NCBI GenBank assembly: GCA_951640165.1
Contig: OX621234.1
Location: 30,880,549-30,944,548, forward strand
Source of the DNA: Pseudoips prasinana
Lineage: Eukaryota > Arthropoda > Insecta > Lepidoptera > Nolidae
DNA length: 64,000 bases
Reading direction: 5' to 3'
In this document: positions 1 to 10,570 of the stretch, in pieces
Layout: each line of letters begins with the position of its first letter
Numbering within the stretch: position 1 is the stretch's first letter
Notes under the pieces: model-generated
What the model was told of the DNA's origin: nothing
The model's database searches: none
Seen by the model: the letters and a program-made list of their open reading frames with translations, nothing else
Translations under genes and position numbers: made by a program

Positions 1-270
1 ATTCCTATTAGTAGGATGTGTACCTCTAGCGGTTTTGGCAGTGCACGCCGGAATAGCTCACAGGTGGAAGATTTTTCCTACTTACTTGAAACTTATCGTC
101 ATATTTTGGACAATACACACAATATCTTAATAAATTGTAACCTATATATTATTCTGATGCATAAGCTATATTGTAAAGTTTCATTACAATCTATTCAGTA
201 GTTTTTACGTGAAAGAGTAAAAAACATCCATCCATATTTACAAACTTTCGCGTTTGTAATATCAGTAGGA
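1..270 (-). mobile_element. Non-autonomous Helitron-type copy, 5' part
   Basis: Read on the minus strand it starts TCCTACTGATATTACAAACG and continues with the family's stereotyped text (AAAGTTTG, ATGGATGGATG, CTCTTTCACGTAAAAACTAC). Close relatives occur at 38460-38728 and 43237-43500. The TC start matches Helitron 5' ends. The 3' end is not present here. Confidence 0.6.
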
Positions 271-599
271 TTCTGAACTACATACCTGGATAGTGTTCAA
301 CTGATGCATTTTGTAGCCAGGGGCTTTTGCTTGTATAATTTGACTAGATAATACTTCCAAGGGGATGAAATACTATAGTTTAACCGTTAGGGTGAGGATA
401 TCATACCCTAACGAAAAACAATCACTTTCAAGCTTGATATTTGGCAAACCAAAAAAAAATATCAGAAGTTGAAAGGCCCTGTAATACCTACAAGAATAAA
501 TATAAATATAGATACTCGTAATTCAAGTACAGTCGACACCACGTTATATTATTAGTTAGTTAAGAAAACCACCCTTACTGCCTACGTTATAATTATAGT

Positions 600-809
600 G
601 CTTCTGGCACTTCGGCTACGGCGGCCAATTTCAACAGCGGCGAGCCATGGTACCAACTACAGGACATATTAAAAATTACACCCATACTCGGAAACATATT
701 ATTATATAATGTATGGGTTACGTAATTAACTGTCCTGGACGGGGATCGGACCCGAAACATGAGGGCGCCAAAGCAGTGGCGAGGGCTTAGCTGCTGCGCC
801 ACGGCAGCA
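600..809 (-). mobile_element. tRNA-derived SINE
   Basis: The reverse complement has an internal polymerase III A-box-like TGGCGCAGCAGCTAA and B-box-like GGGTCCGATCCCC at tRNA spacing. An unrelated body follows. It is a SINE, not a functional tRNA: the acceptor stem does not pair. Confidence 0.6.
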
Positions 810-984
810 CTTTTACTTAACGGCAGGCTTTTTACTTAATTTGCTAATTGAGTTTACTAAGCTCTTTTCAGACCACTGATAACTATTGAGTATAGCTTCC
901 TGTGCCCTCCGAGGCACGATGTAACACTGTCTAATTCTAGACTCCATGCTGATGTTGAGAATATTTCTTAACAGATAATCACTT

Positions 985-1170
985 TGAGCCGGACTCAAGA
1001 ATTGAACCCAGAACCTCATAGAGACTCGGGGAGATGTGTGCGTGTGTGCTACGCATGGGTGTTTTTATTCCCAGAAAAATGCTTAAAAACACTTTTTGAT
1101 TCAACACGGTATTTGAAACTAGGTCTTCATTATCTGGGGTTGAACACTTTGCCACTAGACTATGAGGTAA
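985..1170 (-). mobile_element. Interrupted tRNA-like SINE head
   Basis: The reverse complement shows TAGTCTAGTGGC (A-box-like) near 1150-1163 and GGGTTCAATTCTTGAG (B-box-like) near 990-1007. They are separated by over 100 bases of unrelated DNA, suggesting an insertion or a degenerate copy. Confidence 0.35.
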
Positions 1171-1671
1171 TAAATAAAGTTATTGTCATCGTCAAAGTAG
1201 TCCACCAATAAAGATAAGCTTGTCATAGCTCACCAAAACAAAAATAATATACTGATTTTATTAAGTATAGTTTTAAAATTAACTTTAGTTTTTAATTAAA
1301 ATTGCATCTTAATAGCCAATTAACAATGGTGTCACCTCCTGCGATTTCTTGAAGTGAAACGGTCATAACAAAACGTTACAGGCTCTTTATCCTGGCTGGA
1401 GTGGCAGGCAATCAGTGCCCGGCCGCAGAGCAGCACGGCCGTCCGCGCGGGTAATTCGCAAACATTGGGGAAACACAATTTGCACCTAATTTGTTCATCG
1501 TATCGTTCGTCCATTCTTCCGTGCGCCTATGGGACCTCCAGCTGGCAGCTTAAAGGATATAATAATCGTATGCAAGTTCAAAAAAAGTGCTAGTAAAAAG
1601 TTAGTAAATATTCTAAAATATTGAGAGCAAATTTTAATTTTAATATTTTAATTACTCACCAGAATAACCCC

Positions 1672-1757
1672 TTTGTATCTGGTGTCCATGGGCGGCGGTT
1701 ATAACTTACCATCAGGTGACACACTTACTCGTTTGCCTTGTTATCATAAAAAAAATT
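1672..1757 (+). repeat. LINE/SINE 3'-end module (ACCATCAGGTGA type)
   Basis: It contains the stereotyped GTCCATGGGCGGCGG, TACCATCAGGTGACA and CTCGTTTGCC text ending in an A run. The same module occurs at 23007-23083, 30290-30411 and 35481-35551, always + strand. It looks like the shared 3' tail of a Lepidoptera retroelement. Confidence 0.6.
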
Positions 1758-2395
1758 AAACAAAATACAGGTTTTAAGATGATGATTTTGATGGTCATAA
1801 AAAGAATATCAAATTATACCAAAATATTTAGAACAATTTTTTAGTATTTCTCATGCACTCACACATAAAACATTTATTATATTGAAGATTTTCCGATTCG
1901 GATTATGATGGTCATTATAAAAAATATTTACTCTAATTTTTTTGTACTCACCAAATAAGGAGACAACCGGTTTTTCTAACTTTTAATGGTTATTATAAAG
2001 TACAAAAATTAAAACTTACACTGATTAATGTGCAGTTCGGCATATTTAATTCACAACCAAAAACCAATGTCTAAGTAAATCCATTCATTTTATATCTCAT
2101 AAAACACAAATGCGTGAGAGAGCTAGCTGTGCGTTGAATTCTGGGTCTTAGGCCCAATGTAATAATTTCCTGATAGCTATAATCTAGTATTTTAGCACAT
2201 ATATAATGGAGACTGTTTAGGGATCATACGCACTTAAGCCGTTAATGTGCGGTGGTGGTAGGTACCATTTTAGATTCTTCTTCACCTTTTCTTGTGTCTA
2301 TTGTGGGTCGGCTCCTAGTCTTATCTGTTGGGGCTAGCTACTCAACTGCTGTGTGCCCTCGAAACACATAGTGAACTATAATAGTAAGACCTGGT

Positions 2396-2890
2396 TAGTG
2401 TTGAAAATGACTATGGTGACTGAATTCGACTGACTGTTATTTACGGCCAAATTGGTCAAAAATGGTCATTTTCAGTCAATTTGATTTCAGTAATATTTTA
2501 GTACTTTTTAAGTTTTTGTCGTTGATAAAAGTCTACAATTTCTAAATTGAAACAAAATGTGGTTTTTATAACTTATAGTATTATTATATAGGGTTAATCA
2601 TTTTACATTTCTATTCATGCGTGCATAATGGCAACGTCGCATCGCCTCGCGCATTTTGACACTTGCACACTTTGATGTCGTCTTATCCTCTCATGATATA
2701 ATAGAAAATAAAACGTTGCTTCATTTAAACTTGCATATAAATTGGGTACGTTAATAAATAAATAATTGGGTGGTAGTCGAGAATAGACAATAAAATTTGA
2801 GTCAAATTGACTGAATTTGACAGTAAATGACCGGTAATTGAAGGTTTATGACAATTTTGACCAGTCATATTCAGTCATTTTACATCTCTA
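2396..2890. mobile_element. hAT-type MITE with 8-bp target-site duplication
   Basis: The 495-bp element has terminal inverted repeats (TAGTGTTGAAAATGACT at the left; TAGAGATGTAAAATGACT as reverse complement of the right). Imperfect pairing extends about 80 bp inwards. It is flanked on both sides by the identical octamer GACCTGGT (2388-2395 and 2891-2898). The 8-bp duplication and CAGTG/CAGAG-like ends are hallmarks of the hAT superfamily. There is no transposase frame, so it is non-autonomous. Confidence 0.8.
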
Positions 2891-3719
2891 GACCTGGTGT
2901 TATAATACAGACTACTGACAACCTGTGACGACTGTCATAGATGTTTTCATGACAACCGGGACCAACGTCAAGGTACGGAGTGTAACCTCTTAACTAATCA
3001 AACCCCGAAACAAATATTTGTTTTACAGAATGGTTATTTGGTACGGGAATAACCTTCAATCTCCCAAACTCCACCGGTACCCTCACTTTAGATTCGACAT
3101 ACGACTTTCTAGTAATCAGCCTTATAAAGAGCATGGCGTTTCAAAGTCCATTCACGTCATATGTAAGTAATATAAAAGGCCTTGATGTTCTATAAACCCT
3201 AAAGCCAAAATGGCTAAGTATTTTAATAAACAATACTTTTCCTGGCCAAACCTATGATTACTAGGCTCAAGAGTTAACTGTTACCCTTCCTGAGACCCCT
3301 CACATATTTCATACATATGCATTCATTAAGAGGGGAATTTTATTTGTGGTTAGCCGACGGAAGTGACATATTTTGTGAGAGGATTAACAATAATTGGTCA
3401 ACACAGAGCCTTGTTTCTTTTATGTACTTGAGATTTTTTATATTCATCATGTTAAACGACCACATAGTTAAAAATAAGCAGAATTACCTTGTTGGCAAAA
3501 GCCGCTAATTACAACAAAACAGAGATGTAACTTTTGTACACGTTTGTGTAGGATAAGTGATGTTTGTGAAACAGCTGTTATAAAATTATTAACATACATA
3601 AAATTTTTGTTAAATATTTACATTAATAATTATGTTTAAACAATACTAGTTCAGATTATGTCGCCTGATATGAGTGTAGATGAGTAAACAATGGTCAAGG
3701 TTATCATTAAAAAGCTGAA

Positions 3720-3915
3720 AGAAGTCTACTGTTCGACAAGCCCCCTCCCTAGAATCATTTTGAGGGGCCATGCCATAGTAGCCACGGTTGGCAGACGGGT
3801 TAGCGATCGCAGTAAGACGGTCATAGTACTCAGAAGGAAGCTGCTGCCCGTCCTCTGGTGAATATGCCTTCGGGTTGACTTCTACGTCCCGCAGGGGATG
3901 AGATGGGTGATGATA
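3720..3915 (+). repeat. Dispersed retroelement fragment
   Basis: Text around GACGGGTTAGCGATCGCAGT and CCTTCGGGTTGACTTCTACG recurs in diverged form, inverted, at about 54400-54515. That makes it a dispersed repeat rather than unique DNA. The parent element was not identified. Confidence 0.45.
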
Positions 3916-4026
3916 TTCTGATATTCGTCAGCGTCATCACACAGTCAAGGATAAGGTTAGCAACGTGCCAATTCTAGATGCCAGCGCAAGAAGCAAGTAT
4001 TTATATTAATATATTAATTAAAGAAT

Positions 4027-4250
4027 GGCCTATTGGCGTGGTTGGCAAATGCTCGCTTTTCACGCCGGAGGTCGTGGGTTCGATTCCCACCTAGGGGAGA
4101 TATTTGTGTGCATGAACATGTATGTTTGTCCTGACTGGGTGTAATTATCTATATAAGTAAGTATTTACACAATAAAAATAGTAGGTATATGTAGTATATC
4201 AATTATCTAGTATCCATAGTGCAAGATCTGCTTAGGTTATTTTATTTTAT
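4027..4250 (+). mobile_element. Full-length tRNA-derived SINE (family B)
   Basis: tRNA-like head with TGGCGTGGTTGGCAAATGC (A box) and GGTTCGATTCCC (B box). The family body follows (ATATTTGTGTGCATGAACATG, GTATTTACACAATAAAA, then the TAGTATCCATAGTGCAAG tail). Related copies lie at 41515, 42363, 51255 and 57598 (+) and at 17335, 55670 and 57478 (-). Confidence 0.75.
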
Positions 4251-4837
4251 TCAAGAGAGTTCACCACAACCAATTTTATCGTAACAATCCCGACTGGTGA
4301 CGCTTCCAAGTAAATACAGGCCAAATAAAATGCAGAGAAAAATAACAAAACAAGTGAAAGTACACCCTGCTTTTGAGCAAATCCATTAATTGTGTCAAAA
4401 ATATAAACCTTATTACAAATTCCAGACAACTAAAATTTTCCTTATCATAAAATATCTCACTTTATTATTATGTAAAATGTTTGGTACTACTTATTCTTTT
4501 GTGTAGCTTTTAGAGCTGATAAAAATAACGATTTTCCATCGATGAAAAGCAGTTGAATCGTGTTTTGGGATCAATTAAGTTCTCAAATTTGACATTTATT
4601 TTGAACAAGGCTCACGTTGTAGCGTTGCCTATAATCTAGCGGAAACAATTTTTGTTTTGTTTACGTCCGCGTCGTCGGGACGGAATTTTACCACGCGCAG
4701 ATTTTGTGATCATATTTGAACTGTTATTACCTATACCTAAGTCTTGGTTTGAGTTAAGTAATTATTGATGTTCTCAAGAAAGGCCAGGTCAGAAGTACCT
4801 TAAACCATGTATGAAGCATGTATTAAGAATATAATGA

Positions 4838-4935
4838 CAGTAAACGAGGCAAAAGAGGTGTACAAAGATCGTGACAAATGGAAAGCCGTTATCTCTGCCT
4901 ACCCCTTTGGGAAATAGGCGTGATAGACTATGGTA
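4838..4935 (+). pseudogene. 3' end of a LINE open reading frame (fragment)
   Basis: The frame reads KDRDKWKAVISAYPFGK then stop, resembling the extreme C-terminus of lepidopteran non-LTR elements. No reverse transcriptase is left upstream. It is a 5'-truncated remnant, identified by memory of the motif, so confidence is moderate. Confidence 0.45.
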
Positions 4936-5222
4936 AGTATTCATATAGGTTTTAATGTATTTAATTACGCCTATCTTTTTACATTACTAAGTCCTAAAAT
5001 TTATCTTATAGATTCATTTAAATCTCATTCATAAAATATTTTTGCTTATTGTCAATAAATAACTGATTGACATATATATGTATAATTGTTGAAATAAAAC
5101 TACTGTACACACGGATTACTTAGGGAGATTTAGATTTTTTTTATTTTATTTATGCATTACCTTCTCAACAGAGCCGGAGTTGAGTTGAAGATTGAGAAAT
5201 TGATCTCATAGCTAAGCCGCTC

Positions 5223-5258
5223 CTTAAATTAGAACTTAAGTTCTGGTTCTAATTTAAG
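5223..5258. repeat. Short hairpin (13-bp arms)
   Basis: CTTAAATTAGAAC at 5223-5235 is the exact reverse complement of GTTCTAATTTAAG at 5246-5258, with a 10-nt spacer. A second imperfect hairpin (AACTCATACCCAAG with ACTTGGATATGAGTT) lies just downstream at 5286-5321. Confidence 0.6.
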
Positions 5259-5399
5259 AAGAAGTTTCAATTTAAAATATTGTATAACTCATACCCAAGC
5301 TGTTCAACTTGGATATGAGTTTTACAATTTATTATTACAAATCACGTCCCACTTTATTGTTTGATTTAAAATAGCTAAGTACCCTATTGTATTATTAGG

Positions 5400-5680
5400 T
5401 AGCTATATGATTATTTGGATCGAAAATGTCTACCCAATCCAAAACTTCAGCTTGCTTCTCAAATGGTAAAGTATGGGTGTTACCCATTTGAAAAACAAGC
5501 TGTTCTCCTGGCTCCGGGCGTCTGGACAACTGTTGAGCACATCTGCGCCTCCACGCACCCTGCAACGGGTGCTTATTACAGCGGTGCGGAGGAGCGCGCA
5601 GCCATTCCAGTTCCAACTAGCGAGCCGGGCACACGCCGCTCCTCCGCGAACCGCGACTCATAAAACTTACGCCCGCGAAA
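5400..5680 (+). promoter_or_regulatory. GC-rich probable promoter / 5'UTR of the coiled-coil gene
   Basis: About 200 bases before the first coding ATG are clearly richer in G+C and CpG than the surrounding AT-rich DNA, most strongly from 5510 to 5680. This is common around transcription starts of developmental genes in insects. No convincing TATA box was found at a usable distance, so a TATA-less start is more likely, and the exact start cannot be placed. The overlapping short open frames on both strands here look like a by-product of the G+C content, not coding sequence. Confidence 0.45.
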
Positions 5681-5853
5681 ATGAGGTGCGTGATAAATTT
5701 TGGTTATCTGACAATTATTTATATACTGTCGGTCAGTGCCGCCCAGACTCAGGTTCGGCATGAGATCCAAGCCCTTGCAGACCAGATCGAGACGATAAAA
5801 ACTTCACACCAGGCCGAAATTGAAAAATTGAAAAAGGACATAATAGAACTCAA
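5681..5853 (+). CDS. Coding exon 1: signal peptide and first coiled coil of a secreted protein (scabrous-like candidate)
   Basis: The ATG at 5681 has a good context (GCGAAAATGA). It opens a typical secretory signal: MRCVINFGYLTIIYILSVSA, a basic/polar start, a hydrophobic core and small residues before likely cleavage near Ala20-Ala21. A charged heptad-like stretch follows (HEIQALADQIETIKTSHQAE, then more Glu/Lys/Leu), predicting a coiled coil. The exon ends CAA|GTAAGT at 5853, a consensus donor, leaving two bases (AA) of a split codon. The exon at 29484 supplies G to give Lys58, and the frame then stays open through four more exons. A secreted protein with N-terminal coiled coils in an insect suggests scabrous or another fibrinogen-related protein. 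The fibrinogen domain is not in the window, so that name is inference. Confidence 0.8.
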
Positions 5854-6707
5854 GTAAGTTTTTCAAAACTTCTATTATTTGATGACGTTGTCAGGTCCGG
5901 TTGTTTAAAATTGGGATTTATCCTACCGACGCCGTTGCAATTTACTCAAATATTTTAAATTACGAATGTAGTTATCAAATTTTGTATGGAGTTATTTCAC
6001 AGGCTTCCTTTTTGATGTGATAGTTAATTATTCGGCGGGGTTGTCAATTATTTATTGGATTTAAGGGTTTTCTTTAATTTATGTGAATCAAAATAAAATC
6101 AAAAAAATCAAAGTAACTGAACCTTTTGTCATATTTTCACTTCAATATGAGTTATCAATTGTATTTTGGGAAGGTGCTTTGGTGTTATGCTGGCGTTTTT
6201 TTTATATTTTTTCCAGGCTTGCAAACGCATTTAAGCTAAAGCGACTTTATTTTTTTTAAATATGCTGGCTCCGGTGTAATTACATCCATAATAATAGGTT
6301 TAAGTTTGGTTTTATTGGTAATTTGTGTATGTTATTAATATTTAAGATTTTTCTTTACTTTTAAGTTGTTAAATATTATTTGCGTTTTTTTTTTACTTTT
6401 ATTTTCTTAAAGGTTTTCGAATCAAAGTTTTATAACGAGCGTTTGTGGGATCGGAATGTGGACAACAAAATAAAAGAGAAAAACTATAGTTAGATTTATA
6501 ATTTAGACAGGAGGATCTACTTATCGTTTGCGTTATGGGAAATGTAGAATTAGGTATCGTTTCAATTTTAATACATATGGCCCTGCTCAACTGCCCGCAA
6601 ACGTTAAAGTCATTATTTTATTTTATTTAACTAATATAATGCTCGGAAACTCGTTGAGAACAAGAAATTAAACTTGAAAGGAGTTTGTAGTTCAACATTT
6701 AGGTACT

Positions 6708-7102
6708 TTTTTAGAGTTCCGTATCCAAATGGTAAACTTATTAGCGATTTGTGACTTTTTATAAGTTAACATATTGTTTTCACCACTTTCACCTCTTGCT
6801 TTGCTTCAAATACCCGGGCAGGCAGTACACTCATAATAACAAATTATGGGTCCTCAAGCGGTTGCCCTGGGCAAGACTTGAACCTGAGACGCGCGGGTGT
6901 CGAGGTAGTAGCGACAGTAACCAACATAACCACTGCGCCAAATGTCAAAATGTTCATATTTCATACGAATATGACAAAGCCGCCCAAATTTACATATTAA
7001 CTCTGTGAATAATAATTCTAGACCACCGACAGGATTTGAAGCTCCATCCGTCTTAGTAAAAGGGTCCCGTTTTACCCTTTGGTACGGAACCCTAAAAACA
7101 GA
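6708..7102. mobile_element. Inverted-repeat element of the TTCCGTACC type hosting a SINE head
   Basis: The left side has AGAGTTCCGTATCCAAATGG near 6713. The right side has CCTTTGGTACGGAACCCTAA near 7075-7095, its inverted relative. Between them lies a reverse tRNA-like sequence (6862-6942; A-box TGGCGCAGTGGTTA and B-box AGGTTCAAGTCTT on the minus strand), probably a later SINE insertion. Confidence 0.5.
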
Positions 7103-7487
7103 CAATCTTGTTTATGCGGTCAGGTATAGAAGTTTATCACTAAGTATACTTATACGTCTATAGAAATCACAGAATCGGACTCGCAATTCCCCGGTTTTTT
7201 GTAACATGGCTATTTCCAAGTCCATTAAATTAATTACTTTTGCGTTAACATAAACAACAGTAATGTATTAGGAAAGTTTCACAAATAATTACGCCCCAGA
7301 ATAAAACTTTGTTTTCAAATATAGTTTGTTCGGTGGTATTTGACCTTAGTGCGATGTCTACGCATCGCAACAAGCTTTACCGCTGCACCGCTTGGAGACG
7401 CCATGTGCTTAGATAACATATTTTATGTATTGCATCCATTTTAATTACTTAAAAAATATTCTAAAAAAATTATGACCAAATGCACCA

Positions 7488-7535
7488 TAATGTCCATGCA
7501 CCTACCATGAACTGAATGACCATGCACCTACCATG
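7488..7535 (+). repeat. Short direct repeat
   Basis: CCATGCACCTACCATG occurs twice about 25 bases apart (near 7495 and 7520). No gene context. Confidence 0.6.
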
Positions 7536-7689
7536 TTTTTCTTTGTATCACCCCCAGGTTGACTGGCAGAGAATTAAGTCCGCCTCTTTACATTATTGTG
7601 CACAAAGTTTAAAGTAAATTATCGAAGCATTACCAATCGAATCATAAAATACACGATTTTTTTTTGTGTATAGACTACATCCACATTTC

Positions 7690-7848
7690 TATTATCGCGG
7701 GGGACTTTACAAATAATATCGGACAAAAAGCACACCCAGACTCCGAAGAAGCTGGACCACAGTTTAGTTTTTATATGCGGGGATCGAACTAGACATTGGA
7801 GGGCGCTAGTTACTTGGCGGCCAAACTAATCACTGCGCGACACACGGA
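7690..7848 (-). mobile_element. tRNA-derived SINE (family A)
   Basis: The minus strand gives GTGTGTCGCGCAGTGATTAG (A-box-like), GTTCGATCCCC (B box), GAGTCTGGGTGTGC and CCCCGCGATAATAG. The same order of blocks is seen in the + strand copies at 12815 and 16763. Confidence 0.6.
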
Positions 7849-8176
7849 AATAATTTTTTATAATGGTTTTAAACATTTTAAGTAAGATAATTGTAGATAA
7901 ATTACAACATTCACAGCATTTTCAATCAATACCTCATACATAAAAAATTGTAAAATAATAAATATCAAGACTGCACTTGATACATACATAACAGCGATGA
8001 TCTACTTTGGTTTTTATTTGTTAACATAAATCAACTTATCACAATATAACAACAAAGTTTTTTTTTAATAAAGCTAAAGTCGCGTTCCCCATCTTCTATA
8101 TTTCGCGTATTTTTATATTACTTTTTCCAATCATCTGGAGTTACATGGTCATATGCATTAAAGTTTTGTATTCTGT

Positions 8177-8240
8177 AAACGGTAGGCGAGTATTATGCCT
8201 ATTTGATCACTCAAATAGGCATAATACTCGCCTACCGTTT
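8177..8240. repeat. Perfect 30-bp inverted repeat, 4-nt loop
   Basis: The arm at 8177-8206 (starts AAACGGTAGGCGAGTATTAT) is matched base for base by the inverted arm at 8211-8240 around the loop TCAC. No mismatch was seen and no flanking target duplication is obvious. Confidence 0.9.
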
Positions 8241-9721
8241 AGGTCACCCTAAATAAAATGAATAATGATTGGATTATTTTATTTTATTTAAAATATCTTG
8301 CTCCGATACGTTGACAGTGTCATCGATCAAATCAATAAATACATTTGACTTGAACCAAAATCAATCTATTGCATTATATTTCCAATGATACGGCGGCAAT
8401 CGAATGACAGTATGTCCCTTATCTTTTGTCATCTCATCCAAAACATAGGCACGAGAGTACGGGGTTTATGTGTTACCACCAATCTTAGTAAATGTTTGTT
8501 CAGCGACTTGTTCAGCGACAGCGAGTTAACAGCTTGTATTCCATTGGTTTGCAAATATTTCATGCTTCCGGTTAATTGTGGTCGGAGGTTTATTTTTTGG
8601 TAACATGTATTGTCCATTAATATAACGTGAGGTTATTGTTATAAAACTATTTCAAGGTTTACGAATCAGCCTTTGAATTATTCTAAACTAATTTCTCCGT
8701 GGTTGTTTAAGAGATTTTTTTAATTCTTTCAAAGACTAATTTGTTTTAATGATTGGTTGTTTATTTGCGTTCACTGATTGGTGTGTATTTATTTGTGTAA
8801 TGTATGTCACCAATAGTAATGACACTTTGTCAACACTATTAGTGACAAATATTATTTTAATCAAATATCATTTTAAAGACTATATACTCTTATAACCGTT
8901 ATTGATGTAAAAAAAGACGTGAAAAGTTGGCTTACGCTGAAAAGCTCCCCGTAATTAGGTATAACTTCGTAACTCCAATAAAAATGTAGTGTGGATAAGG
9001 TACGCTACTAGCCGTGTAGCAAATACATAAGTTACTAGATTGTTGGAAAAGTTACATTTGAACTGATGGAAAATGTATGAAACGCTAAGAGGTTTCTAAA
9101 AGTTCCCGCGGAATACTGAAATTCCGTTCAAAATTATGAAGCGCAGATTAGTGGTATGCATAGGATAAAGTTTGAGTTCTGATGAACCCGCTTTTGTTGG
9201 CATGCAATAAGTTATTGAGTATAGAGTCGTATGAGCTGGCTGGGTACTGCAGATTTGATTAGTTGTCAATAAGAAAGTTTCATAAACTACCGTAGGCAAG
9301 CAAGCGTGTCATACACACATGATAAGACTGTGTATTCAGTGCGATTAATATATTTATATAGTTATAGGTACCTCACCCAAATTTTGGTACTGTTTAACGC
9401 GGCCCAAAGTATATAGTTATTAAAGTCTGTAGATGTAGTGGTATATATCCTCAAAATAGTACTTAGCTAATGTTACGTGGCTCAGAATTATTAGTTAGTA
9501 GTAATAAAAACAAATAATAAAGTAACTTTAAATTTTTTATTATTGAAATAAATATATTGTTATGTATAGGGTAGTTACAGAATGGATCTCTACAAGACAT
9601 AAGCCAGCGATCTGGCTCATGTATAATGGTCGTGAGGCGAGGGTGTGAACTCATATAGCATTGCGATAACTCAAACCGCGCTTGTGATAAAGCGTCGTTC
9701 GCAGGTGCTCGCGTGATATGC

Positions 9722-9780
9722 ATTATAGATGGCAGATAGGGACAGGGCTCAACGTCCTATCCCTATTCGCTATCTATAAT
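9722..9780. repeat. Imperfect inverted repeat (about 25-bp arms)
   Basis: ATTATAGATGGCAGATAGGG on the left pairs with CCCTATTCGCTATCTATAAT on the right, with few mismatches and a short loop (GCTCAACG). Confidence 0.75.
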
Positions 9781-10570
9781 CACGTTTATAATACAAATGA
9801 TCTGTGGGGGATAGGTGGCGTAAGTGTAGTCAAACAACAGTATAGCTAGCGAGAAGCAATATAATGCTAACAAATTGTAAGTGATCATGTAAGACCGTAA
9901 GAATCTAGTATAGGTATCTAATCGAAGCAATAATATAGCATCAATCTATATAACAATACTCTTTGATACCACGGCCGAAGACCAATAACTAGGGCATTTC
10001 ATTATAAAAATATATTACTGATAAGTACTAAGAAATTTAACATACAATCAACATTTAATACAATTTTATGTGATGAATACAAAGGAACGTTAAAATATTC
10101 ATATACTTCTTCCTCAATTGATTTATATTCTTAAGGAACCTTAAATTGAAGTGGGTATTTTAACTGGAAAGAAACATCTCATAACTGATTTTCAAAAGGG
10201 AGCCGAACTTACGTTCGGCCTTTTGTGTTGACTAACTACTATTGAAATTTCGTAGAACTGTTTCTAGATCAATGTTTAGTAATTATCAATAGCATATATG
10301 TACCTTGCAAGTAAGATAGCACGCCCAAGTGGCAAAGAGGCCATGCAACTCGCTTCGTCCCGGCTTGCCTTTTTTGATTTAAATATTTTAAATGCATATT
10401 GCTATGTGCTGGTTGACTCAAGCTCGCCTCTATTGCCAGGTGAAGCAGTGAAAGTTAACCAGGCTAACTGTAAAGGTCATAGAAAGTTTGTGAGTGTGTA
10501 TGTTTGTTACTCTTTCGCGCAAAACCCACCGGCCAGATTTTGATGAAACTTTGTAGTAATAGAGCTTATA

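Noticed and set aside
5395..5770. Overlapping open frames on both strands around exon 1
   Set aside because: Shadows of the G+C-rich promoter/5'UTR. Only the frame starting at 5681 has a signal peptide and splices in frame.
7488..7535. Start of a CRISPR-like or satellite array
   Set aside because: Only two units, no regular spacing; a chance or local duplication.
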